Notes under the pieces: model-generated | What the model saw: the letters and a program-made list of their open reading frames with translations, nothing else | Told to the model about the DNA's origin: nothing | Databases searched by the model: none | Position numbers and translations under genes: made by a program | In this document: positions 33,364 to 40,140 of the stretch, in pieces | How the letters are laid out: each line of letters starts with the position of its first letter | Position numbering within the stretch: position 1 is the stretch's first letter | Origin: JANNNX01 sp031398745 | Lineage (GTDB): Bacteria; Actinomycetota; Acidimicrobiia; Acidimicrobiales; CADCSY01 | Assembly: GCA_031398745.1 (NCBI GenBank) | Contig: JANNNX010000054.1 | Span: forward strand, 41,097 to 105,096 | Reading direction: 5' to 3' | Length of the DNA stretch: 64,000 nt

Positions 33364-34433
33364 TTCGCCTGCGCCCGGTGGCCCGGACCCTCACCGTCTC
33401 GACCCCGGGCCCGCCCGTCACCGACCCCGGCATCGCCCAGCTGGGCGCCAACGAGTGCCCCTTCGGCCCGCTGCCCTCGGTGGAGGAGGCGGTGCTGGCC
33501 ACCCTGCGGCGCCGGGCCAACCGCTACCCCGACGTCGAGATGGTCGAGCTGCGGTCGGCCATCGCCGACTTCCACGGGGTGCACCTCGACCAGGTGTGGG
33601 TCGGCGCCGGTTCGCTCGACCTGCTCCGGGCCGCCTGCGCGGCGACCAGCGGGCCGGGCGACGAGATCGTGGTCGGCCTGCCCGCGTTCTCCGAGTACCC
33701 GCTGAACGTGGCGCTGACCGGGGCCACGCTGCGGGGGGTGCCGTCGGTCGAGCACACCTTCGACGTGGCGGCCATGGCCGACGCCATCGGCGAGCGCACC
33801 ACGCTGGTGACGCTGTGCAATCCCAACAACCCCACCGGTACCGCGGTCGGGCTCGACGCGGTCGGGCCGTTCTTGCGGGCGGTGCCGGCTGATCGCCTGG
33901 TGCTCTTCGACGAGGCCTACCGGGAGTTCGTCGACGACGGCGCGCTCGACGGCGGCTTCCCCGACGGCTTCTCGCTGCTGGCCGGGCATCCCAACCTGGT
34001 GGTGCTGCGGACCTTCTCCAAGGCCTACGGGCTGGCCAACCTACGGGTGGGCTACGCCGTCGGCGACCCCGAGGTGGTCGGGGCGATGCGACGCCTGCGG
34101 GTGACCTGCGTAGTCACCGACCTGTCGCAGGCCGCGGCGTTGGCGGCGCTGGCGGCCCAGGACGAGCTGAACGCCCGGGTGGCCGAGGTCACCGCCGAGC
34201 GGCACCGGCTGCGGGTCGAGCTGGCGGGGCTCGGGTGGCCGACGCCGGTGTCGCACACGAACTTCGTGTGGCTCCCGACGGGCGGTGACGCCCAGGCCAT
34301 CGTGGCCGCCTGCCGGGCTGTCGACGTGCTGGTCCAAGCCTTCGGTCCCGACGGCGTGCGGATCACGGTGGGGCTGCCCCGGGACAACGACCGCTTCCTC
34401 GACGTCATGGCCACCCGGGCCCGGGCTCGCTAG
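33360..34433 (+). CDS. HisC-like class I/II aminotransferase
   Basis: 357 residues, histidinol-phosphate/aromatic aminotransferase type: QLGANECPFGPLPSVEEAV, RYPDVEMVELRSAIADFHGV, VWVGAGSLDLLRAACAA, LCNPNNPTGTAVGLD, LVLFDEAYREFVD, PLP lysine in RTFSKAYGLANLRVGYAVG, and a closing RITVGLPRDNDRFL. The GTG at 33360 overlaps the nitroreductase stop (GTGA), so IclR, IYD-like enzyme and aminotransferase form one unit. In this context an aromatic amino acid substrate seems more likely than histidinol phosphate, since no his genes are nearby; that is inference. Confidence 0.85.
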   Translation: MIRLRPVARTLTVSTPGPPVTDPGIAQLGANECPFGPLPSVEEAVLATLRRRANRYPDVEMVELRSAIADFHGVHLDQVWVGAGSLDLLRAACAATSGPGDEIVVGLPAFSEYPLNVALTGATLRGVPSVEHTFDVAAMADAIGERTTLVTLCNPNNPTGTAVGLDAVGPFLRAVPADRLVLFDEAYREFVDDGALDGGFPDGFSLLAGHPNLVVLRTFSKAYGLANLRVGYAVGDPEVVGAMRRLRVTCVVTDLSQAAALAALAAQDELNARVAEVTAERHRLRVELAGLGWPTPVSHTNFVWLPTGGDAQAIVAACRAVDVLVQAFGPDGVRITVGLPRDNDRFLDVMATRARAR

Positions 34434-34503
34434 CCCGACCCTTCCGGTTCACGCGGGCGAGCTCGACCGGGCTCCGGCGGGCTCCGGCGGGCTCCCGATG
34501 CGA

Positions 34504-34549
34504 CATGGGGACCTCGCGTCCTCGCCACCGTGACGCCGCGTCCCCACGT
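34504..34549. repeat. Interspersed palindromic repeat, copy 1
   Basis: CATGGGGACC ... CCGTGACGC ... GTCCCCACGTC: GTGGGGAC-like left arm and GTCCCCAC right arm about 45 bases apart with a conserved CGTGACGC in the right half. It lies in the intergenic space between the convergent aminotransferase and DM13 genes. Confidence 0.8.
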
Positions 34550-34562
34550 CGACTCCCCCTCC

Positions 34563-34613
34563 CGACGTGGGGACCTCACGACCTCGACGTCGTGACGCCG
34601 CGTCCCCACGTCG
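34563..34613. repeat. Interspersed palindromic repeat, copy 2
   Basis: CGACGTGGGGACC ... CGTGACGC ... GTCCCCACGTCG; arms pair over 13 bases. Adjacent to copy 1, same orientation of the CGTGACGC element. Confidence 0.85.
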
Positions 34614-34646
34614 TCGGGCCGACCCTCGGAGGCGACCTACTCGGGC

Positions 34647-35156
34647 TCAGGTGAGGTCGGCGGCGCCGAAGGCGGAGTCGAAGCGGTCGCACCAGATGAC
34701 TACGGAGCGGAAGCGGTCGAGCTCGACGTCGACCGGGAGGTCGTAGTTCTGGTCGCCTTGGTTGCCCTTGAGCCGACCGAGGGAGACGTAGTCGTCGTCG
34801 AAGGCGCCCTCCTCGCCGCCGGCCGGATTGGTCGAGAGGTAGAGGTACAGATCGGGGCCGTTGTCGGTGTCGAGACCCTCGAGGCGCACGATCCGGGTGC
34901 CGTCGGCCAGCTCGACGACCCGGGCGACGCCCTCGCTGCCGTGGTCGAGAGAGACGAACTGGCCCCGGCGGAGGTCGACCGGCTCGGGCACGGTCGTCGG
35001 CGTGGACGGCTCCGACCCATCCGACACCACGACGGGAAGCGCCTCGTCGACCCGCTCGTCGATGAAGAGCTTCTGGGGCTGGAACCAGACGAGGACCACC
35101 GTCGCCACGCCCACCACCACGACTGCCCCGACCCACCACCGCCGCCCCCTGCGCAC
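34647..35156 (-). CDS. Membrane-anchored DM13-domain protein
   Basis: 169 residues: one N-terminal transmembrane helix (WWVGAVVVVGVATVVLVWF), a linker, then a DM13 domain: GQFVSLDHGSEGVARVVEL, LEGLDTDNGPDLYLYLSTN, YVSLGRLKGNQGDQNYDLP and SVVIWCDRFDSAFGAADL, with the conserved cysteine of the proposed redox site. DM13 domains are suggested electron-transfer modules, frequently extracytoplasmic. GTG start at 35156. Separate transcription unit. Confidence 0.85.
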   Translation of the reverse strand: MRRGRRWWVGAVVVVGVATVVLVWFQPQKLFIDERVDEALPVVVSDGSEPSTPTTVPEPVDLRRGQFVSLDHGSEGVARVVELADGTRIVRLEGLDTDNGPDLYLYLSTNPAGGEEGAFDDDYVSLGRLKGNQGDQNYDLPVDVELDRFRSVVIWCDRFDSAFGAADLT

Positions 35157-35214
35157 TTCCCCACGCTGTCACAGGCCGGGGCGGTGGTTGTTGCGCCCCG
35201 AGGTCTCTCCCGGC

Positions 35215-36075
35215 TCAGGTTCGTCGGGCCCTGACCACCCAGGTGGCGGCGCCGAGGGTGACGCCGTCGGGCCCTGCGTAGGGCTCGAGGGCGGTTCGCA
35301 TGGCTGCCACCGCCCGCTCGACGGCCGCCGGCGGGGTGTCGCCCAGCGCGTTGCGGATCATGCGGCCGGTCGCGAGGAAGCCGACGGCATCATCCAGCGA
35401 GGTAGCCCCGCCGACGACAAGGGGCGACTCGAGGGCCCCCACGGTCACGTCCCCAAACCCGGCGGCCGCGAGGAGTGACCGGATCCGATCGGGGTCACCC
35501 AGCGAGAACGGGCCCGGGGCATCGGCCGGCGTCGGCGTGGGTGGACCGACCACGGCCGCCACCGCCGCCATCGGCACCGTCAGCCACTGGTTGGCGGTCA
35601 CCGGCTGCCAGCACACGAAGGCCAACCGGCCGCCCGGCGCCAGGGCGGCGGCGATATTGGTGAAGGCGGCCACCGGGTCGGCGAAGAACATGACCCCGAA
35701 CCGGCTGATGGCCACGTCGACGCCGGTGGGCAGCGGGTCGCTCTGCACGTCGGCGACCTCGAAGGACACGTTGGCCAGCCCGGCCCGCTCGGCCCGGCGG
35801 CGGCGGGCGGCGGCGACCATGGGGGCCGAGATGTCGACGCCCTGGGCGCGGCCGCCCGGCACCAATGCGGCGGCGGCACACGTGGTCGGGCCAGTGCCGC
35901 AGCCGACGTCGAGCACCAGGTCGTCGGACTCGAGGGCGGCTGCGTCCAGGAGCGCGTCGGCAAACGGAGCCAGCATCTGGTCGTAGCTGGCTTCCTGGTC
36001 GATCCAGTGCCGGCCCTCGCCTCCCGACCAGTACTCCTGCTGCTCGTGGTTGGGTCCTACAGCCTCGTCCGCCAT
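35215..36075 (-). CDS. SAM-dependent class I methyltransferase
   Basis: 286 residues with Rossmann motifs: motif I VLDVGCGTGPTTCAAAAL, VDISAPMVAAARRRRAE, FEVADVQSDPLP, VAISRFGVMFFADPVAAFTN and LAPGGRLAFVCWQ. N-terminus EYWSGGEGRHWIDQEASYD is typical of UbiE/MenG-like actinobacterial methyltransferases of unknown substrate. ATG at 36075 with GAGGGGGAG immediately upstream. Single-gene unit. Confidence 0.87.
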   Translation of the reverse strand: MADEAVGPNHEQQEYWSGGEGRHWIDQEASYDQMLAPFADALLDAAALESDDLVLDVGCGTGPTTCAAAALVPGGRAQGVDISAPMVAAARRRRAERAGLANVSFEVADVQSDPLPTGVDVAISRFGVMFFADPVAAFTNIAAALAPGGRLAFVCWQPVTANQWLTVPMAAVAAVVGPPTPTPADAPGPFSLGDPDRIRSLLAAAGFGDVTVGALESPLVVGGATSLDDAVGFLATGRMIRNALGDTPPAAVERAVAAMRTALEPYAGPDGVTLGAATWVVRARRT

Positions 36076-36234
36076 GGCTCCCCCTCTCGGTCCTTCGAAC
36101 CAAACGGGTGTACCACGCCATCTCCGCCCCCGGCCGGTGTTGTCCCTGGCCGCCGCTGGCCGACCACCCGACCGTCTGGGGAGCGCGAGCCGCAACTCGT
36201 GCGGCCGACCGCTCCCCAGAAGCGGCCGCCCGGC

Positions 36235-36282
36235 CACGTGGGGACGTCGGGTCCGTGGGATCGTGACACGGCGTCCCCGCAG
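36235..36282. repeat. Interspersed palindromic repeat, copy 3
   Basis: CACGTGGGGACGTCGGGTCC ... TCGTGACACGGCGTCCCC: same architecture as the other copies, with more divergence in the right arm. It occupies the gap upstream of the methyltransferase start and abuts the stop of the frameshifted gene. Confidence 0.7.
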
Positions 36283-36838
36283 CTACGGGGTGCGGCCGAT
36301 GAAGGCCAGCAGCTGGGTCTGAACGTCGGCGTCGTCGGGCACCTCGACCCGGGGCCCGTAGTGGCCGCTCTGGCGCAGCGCCTCCTCCATTGGTCGCATG
36401 CCCTCGAGCATCTCGGCGCACCTGATCGGGTCGAGCGTCTCGTCCTGGCCGGTGGCCCGGGCCAGGTCCCAGCGGTGGAGGAACACGTCGCCCGTGTAGA
36501 TCATGGCGATGGCCTGGCCCAGCGTCATGGTGCCGATGTGGGGGAGGTCGTACTCGTGCTCGGCGCGGGCCGGGTCGTCGAGCAGCGCCTGCACGGCGTC
36601 GGTCTGGGGTGCGCCAGGCGCCGACGGGGTCGTCGTCGGCCGACGGGCCGGCGGGCAGGGTGATGCCGGTGCCCCCCAGGAGGAACGCCGGGAACCACTC
36701 GACGAGATGGCGCACGACGTCGCGTGCCACCCAGCCCTGGGGCGGCGCGGGGTTGTCCCACGCGGCCGCAGCAACACCCTCGACGGTCGCGGTGAACGCG
36801 GCGGCGACGTGCCGGTGCTCGTCGGCCGGGCTGACCAT
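36283..36838 (-). pseudogene. Maleylpyruvate isomerase-like (TIGR03086/DinB-fold) protein, frameshifted
   Basis: Two frames each carry half of one protein. From the ATG at 36838 the first frame gives HVAAAFTATVEGVAAAAWDN, GWVARDVVRHLVEWFPAFLL and DDDPVGAWRTP; the continuation TDAVQALLDDPARAEHEYDL, GTMTLGQAIAMIYTGDVFLH and RWDLARATGQDE lies in another frame and ends at 36283. The frames meet at about 36606-36609, a run of four G (plus strand); one extra base there accounts for the break. The family has a DinB/metal-binding four-helix fold with the TGDVFLHRWDLA motif. Either a real inactivation or a sequencing error in a short homopolymer. Its start overlaps the upstream gene's stop (ATGA). Confidence 0.8.
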
Positions 36839-37323
36839 CAGAGCGCGGCGATCAGGGCGTCGAGCTTGGCGTACCCCTCGTTGACGCCGGTCTCCATGCC
36901 GCTGGCCAGCCACTGGTCGCGACCCTCGATGCTGTCGACCAACGACTGGGCGTGCAGCCGGGTGCGACCGTCACCGAGGTCCTCGAATCGCAGGGTCTCG
37001 AGGGCGACACCGTCGGGTGCGCCCTCGAAGGTGAAGGTCTGGACGATGCGGTCCTCGCCCACGTCGTGGAAGCAGCCACGGAAGCCGTACTCCTCACCGT
37101 CGCGCCGGGCCACGTAGCGCCAGCGGCCGCCAGGGGTGGCATCCCAGTCGACTATTTCGGTGGCCATGCCGTCGGGCCCGACCCAACGGGCGAACAGCTC
37201 GGGATCGATGTGGGCCCGCAGCAGTTGGGCCGGGGTGGCCTCGAAGTCCCGGGTCATCCGGATGATCGGCAGGGTGGGGTCGGCCTCGATCGAGACCTGA
37301 TAGCGGTTGCTGGTGGCGTTCAT
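36838..37323 (-). CDS. SRPBCC / AHSA1-like protein
   Basis: 161 residues with the activator-of-HSP90-ATPase-like fold: IRMTRDFEATPAQLLRAHID, PELFARWVGPDGMATEIVDW, DATPGGRWRYVARRDGEEYG, FRGCFHDVGEDRIVQTFTFE, ending MASGME-like (LASGMETGVNEGYAKLDALI). These proteins are regularly encoded with an ArsR repressor, as here: the ArsR gene overlaps its start by four bases. Ligand unknown. Confidence 0.88.
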   Translation of the reverse strand: MNATSNRYQVSIEADPTLPIIRMTRDFEATPAQLLRAHIDPELFARWVGPDGMATEIVDWDATPGGRWRYVARRDGEEYGFRGCFHDVGEDRIVQTFTFEGAPDGVALETLRFEDLGDGRTRLHAQSLVDSIEGRDQWLASGMETGVNEGYAKLDALIAAL

Positions 37324-37703
37324 GACGCTGCTCCTTGCTGTGGGTGAGGGTGTGAGTGTTCGGTGCCGTGGTCGTCTGCTTGCACCTCGGCCAGGACGGC
37401 GTCGAGGCGCTCGTAGCGAGCCTGGGCCTGTCGGCGGTAATGCTCGATCCACTTCGTCATCAGGTCGAAGACCTCGGCCTCGAGGTGGCACGGGCGGCGC
37501 TGCGCGTCCTTGGTCTGGGTGACCAAGCCGGCGTCGGCCAACACCTTGATGTGCTTGGACACGGCCTGGATCGAGACGTCGTAGGGGTCGGCCAACTCCC
37601 CCACGGAGGCATCGCCAACGGCCAGGCGGGCGACGATGTCCCGCCTGGTCGGGTCGGCCAGGGCGGCGAAGATGCGGGACAGCTCGTCGTCACCCACGGC
37701 CAC
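37320..37703 (-). CDS. ArsR family transcriptional repressor
   Basis: 127 residues, winged helix: SRIFAALADPTRRDIVARLA, SVGELADPYDVSIQAVSKHI, KVLADAGLVTQTKDAQRRPC, and a C-terminal dimerisation helix with YRRQAQARYERLDAVLAEVQ. No arsenic-type cysteine cluster is present, so this is the type partnered with SRPBCC proteins. GTG at 37703 is chosen because AAGGAG lies six bases upstream; the earlier TTG at 37721 sits inside the downstream operator copy and has no ribosome site. Controls the ArsR-SRPBCC-isomerase-like operon and probably itself. Confidence 0.88.
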   Translation of the reverse strand: MAVGDDELSRIFAALADPTRRDIVARLAVGDASVGELADPYDVSIQAVSKHIKVLADAGLVTQTKDAQRRPCHLEAEVFDLMTKWIEHYRRQAQARYERLDAVLAEVQADDHGTEHSHPHPQQGAAS

Positions 37704-37717
37704 TGGTGGCTCCTTGT

Positions 37718-37779
37718 TCAACTGATTGGTTGAAGATGACCGTAGGCCTGGGTGGCGCTGTTGTCAACCGGTTGGTTGA
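37718..37779 (-). promoter_or_regulatory. ArsR operon promoter with two copies of a palindromic operator
   Basis: On the minus strand TTGACA (37767-37762), 17-base spacer, TACGGT (37744-37739): a near-consensus promoter. Two 16-base near-palindromes of form TCAACCAAYCRGTTGA flank it, at 37764-37779 (overlapping the -35) and 37718-37733 (around the transcript start). Binding of the ArsR dimer to both would block initiation, the standard autorepression layout. Confidence 0.8.
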
Positions 37780-37845
37780 GGATTAAGTGCCTCGCGCCCG
37801 GCTAGTACCGGGGAGGTGATGTCCACCGAGGCGCCCCGGGGCGTT

Positions 37846-37890
37846 GTGGGGACGTGGGGTCCTTGCGAGCGTGACGCCGGGTCCCCACGT
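37846..37890. repeat. Interspersed palindromic repeat, copy 4
   Basis: GTGGGGACGTGGGGTCCTTG ... GCGTGACGCCGGGTCCCCAC. Nearly identical to copy 5 located 29 bases further on; together they fill the region upstream of the AlkZ-like gene. Confidence 0.88.
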
Positions 37891-37918
37891 TCGGGTGAGC
37901 GTCGTGCCCGACCGCAAT

Positions 37919-37962
37919 GTGGGGACGTGGGGTCCTTGCGAACGTGACGCTGGGTCCCCACC
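37919..37962. repeat. Interspersed palindromic repeat, copy 5
   Basis: GTGGGGACGTGGGGTCCTTG ... ACGTGACGCTGGGTCCCCAC; differs from copy 4 at only a few positions. It ends 28 bases before the AlkZ-like start codon. Confidence 0.88.
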
Positions 37963-37990
37963 TAAGTGCGGAGACGGCCAGGATTGCTCG

Positions 37991-39157
37991 GTGACGCCAG
38001 CCGCAGCCGCAACCCCCGCCGGGCCCACCCTCGACCTGGTCACCGCCCGTGGCCTGCGGCTGACCAGCCTGCTGCTGACCGGCGACCCTCCGCAGCCTGG
38101 GGGCGCGGCCGCCCCCCGGCCGACCGATGTGGCCGGGATCGTCGAATGGTTCGGCGCCCTGCAGGCCCAGGACCTGGGCAGCGGGCTGTGGTCGCTGGGC
38201 TGCCGGCTCCCCGGCACCACCAAAGCCGACATCGAGGCCGCCCTCGAACGCCGGGAGGCCATCCGCACCTGGCCCATGCGAGGCACCGTCCACCTCGTCC
38301 CACCCCGTGACGCCCACTGGATGCTCGACCTGCTCGGCGCCCGGCCGCTGGCGGGGGCCGCCGCCCGGCGGGCCTTCCTCGGCCTCCCGGACGAGACCGC
38401 CGAGCGGGCCGTCGACGTCCTGGCCGGTGCCTTGGCCGGCGGCGGACGCCTGACCCGGGCCGAGTGCCTGGCCGCGCTGGCCGGGGCCGGCATCGCCGGG
38501 ACCGAGAACTGGGGCTACCACCTCCTCTGGTACGCCAGCCAGCGGGGGGTGACCTGCATCGCCCCGAACGTCGGGTCGGAGCAGACGTTCGTTCTCCTCG
38601 ACGATTGGGTGCCCAACCCCCACCGGCCCGGCCGGGACGAAGCCCTGGCCACGATCGCGCGGCGCTACGTCCGCAGCCACGGTCCGGCCAGCCGCCAAGA
38701 CCTGGCCGGGTGGACCGGCCTGTCGGCCGCCGATACCAAGGCGGCCATCGCCGAGGCCGGCGACGCCATCACCACCGCCCGCCTCGATGGCAAGGAGGTG
38801 CTAATCACCCCCGAGCTGCTCGACTCCGGACCGGTGGCCACGCCACCCGGCGACCACGACGTGCTGGCCCTCCCCGGCTTCGACGAGCTGATGCTCGGCT
38901 ACAAGGACCGCTCGCTGATGCTGGGCGAGGGTCATCTCAAGGCCGTCGTCCCCGGCGGCAACGGTGTCTTCCGGCCCACCATCGTGCGCTCGGGCCAGGT
39001 CGTGGCCACCTGGACCCGCACCACCACCAAGTCCAAGGTCACCGTCGCGGTCGCCCCCCTGGTGACCATCAAGTCGGCCGACCGCCGCCGGGTCGAGACC
39101 GCCCTCGGTCCCTACGCCACCTTCCTCGGCCTCGATCTGGTCGTCCGCTGGCCTTAG
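37991..39157 (+). CDS. Winged-helix DNA-binding protein, AlkZ/YcaQ-like DNA glycosylase family
   Basis: 388 residues of the HTH_42 (winged helix DNA-binding) family: DLVTARGLRLTSLLLTG, GIVEWFGALQAQDLGSGLWS, RTWPMRGTVHLVPPRDAHWM, GRDEALATIARRYVRSHGPA, PGFDELMLGYKDRSLML and GGNGVFRPTIVRSGQVVATW. AlkZ/YcaQ members excise alkylated bases and unhook interstrand crosslinks and use a Q-aliphatic-Q motif; here Gln58-Ala-Gln60 (LQAQD) sits where that motif is expected. The gene lies 44 bases upstream of the nurA-herA-mre11-rad50 operon in the same direction, suggesting a joint repair role. GTG at 37991. Confidence 0.8.
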   Translation: MTPAAAATPAGPTLDLVTARGLRLTSLLLTGDPPQPGGAAAPRPTDVAGIVEWFGALQAQDLGSGLWSLGCRLPGTTKADIEAALERREAIRTWPMRGTVHLVPPRDAHWMLDLLGARPLAGAAARRAFLGLPDETAERAVDVLAGALAGGGRLTRAECLAALAGAGIAGTENWGYHLLWYASQRGVTCIAPNVGSEQTFVLLDDWVPNPHRPGRDEALATIARRYVRSHGPASRQDLAGWTGLSAADTKAAIAEAGDAITTARLDGKEVLITPELLDSGPVATPPGDHDVLALPGFDELMLGYKDRSLMLGEGHLKAVVPGGNGVFRPTIVRSGQVVATWTRTTTKSKVTVAVAPLVTIKSADRRRVETALGPYATFLGLDLVVRWP

Positions 39158-39201
39158 CGAGCCTCCCGGTTCCTGTCACACCCCCGCGCGACCATGGCCC
39201 C

Positions 39202-40140
39202 ATGGCGGAGACGGCGACCCTCGATGCGGTGGCGGCCCAGGTCGCCGCCCTGCTGGGCGGCAGCGACGTCACCCTGCGCGACCCCACCGGCTCCGACCTG
39301 GTCTTCGACGGCGACGCGATCCCCCGCCCCCTGCCCTCGGCCGATCCCCCGGTCGACTGCTGGGCCGTCGACGGCGGCCAGGCCCTGTTGGCCGACGCCC
39401 GCTGCCTCCAGGTGGTGGTCGCCCGGGCCGCCACCGTGCGCTTCCGCCACGCTCGGACCGAGATAGAGGATCCGGGAACGATCACGGCCCACCTCCTCGG
39501 CATCGACCCCGGCATCGACCTGAACCTGTTGCGAGACCGGGCCGAGTGGGACGCGGTCGCCCTCGCCGTCGACGCCGCCGAGCCCGGGGCGCTGGTCCTG
39601 GTCGACGGCGACCTGGTGCCCGACTGGCGGGCCCCGGCCAGCCTCGTTCCCGACCTGATCGCCACCGCCCAGGCTCGCCAGGTCACCCTGGTCGCGGTCA
39701 CCAAGCATTCGTCGCTGGCCCGGGGCCGGGCACCGCTGGTCGGCGTGCTGGAGCGAGCGGCCGAGGCGACCCTCGGCCCCCGAACCACCTGGTGGGCCCC
39801 GATCGCCAACCTCGGCGACGGGAAGATCGAGGTGGTGGTGGCCCGGCTCGATCCCGACGCCCGCTTCGCCTTCCGCATCGACCTAGCCGGCCACCAGGCG
39901 CACGATCCGGCCGCCGTCCTCGGCCAGCTGGCGGCGGTCAGCGACGATGCCGCCTTCCCCGGCTACCCCTATCCCCTGTCGGTGGCCGACCGTGTGGCCG
40001 CCTGCCCGGGCTGGTTGCGCCACGAGCTGCGCACTCAGCTCGACGAGCTGCTCCGCGCCGCCGGAGTCGACGAGGACGCCCGCGAGCGGGCCTTCGCCGA
40101 CCGCCACCGCTTCCTCGAGCGCGGCGGGGCCATGGCATGA
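39202..40140 (+). CDS. nurA: NurA-type nuclease
   Basis: 312 residues. NurA domain features: first metal aspartate at Asp57 in CWAVDGGQALLADARCLQVV, second in GALVLVDGDLVPDW (about residue 135), a C-terminal PIANLGDGKIEVVVARLDP beta segment and PGYPYPLSVADRVAACPG. NurA is a 5'-3' ssDNA/dsDNA nuclease that works inside the HerA translocase ring to resect DNA ends. The stop overlaps the herA start by four bases (ATGA), a tight coupling. ATG at 39202; the ATG at 39194 is out of frame. Confidence 0.88.
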   Translation: MAETATLDAVAAQVAALLGGSDVTLRDPTGSDLVFDGDAIPRPLPSADPPVDCWAVDGGQALLADARCLQVVVARAATVRFRHARTEIEDPGTITAHLLGIDPGIDLNLLRDRAEWDAVALAVDAAEPGALVLVDGDLVPDWRAPASLVPDLIATAQARQVTLVAVTKHSSLARGRAPLVGVLERAAEATLGPRTTWWAPIANLGDGKIEVVVARLDPDARFAFRIDLAGHQAHDPAAVLGQLAAVSDDAAFPGYPYPLSVADRVAACPGWLRHELRTQLDELLRAAGVDEDARERAFADRHRFLERGGAMA

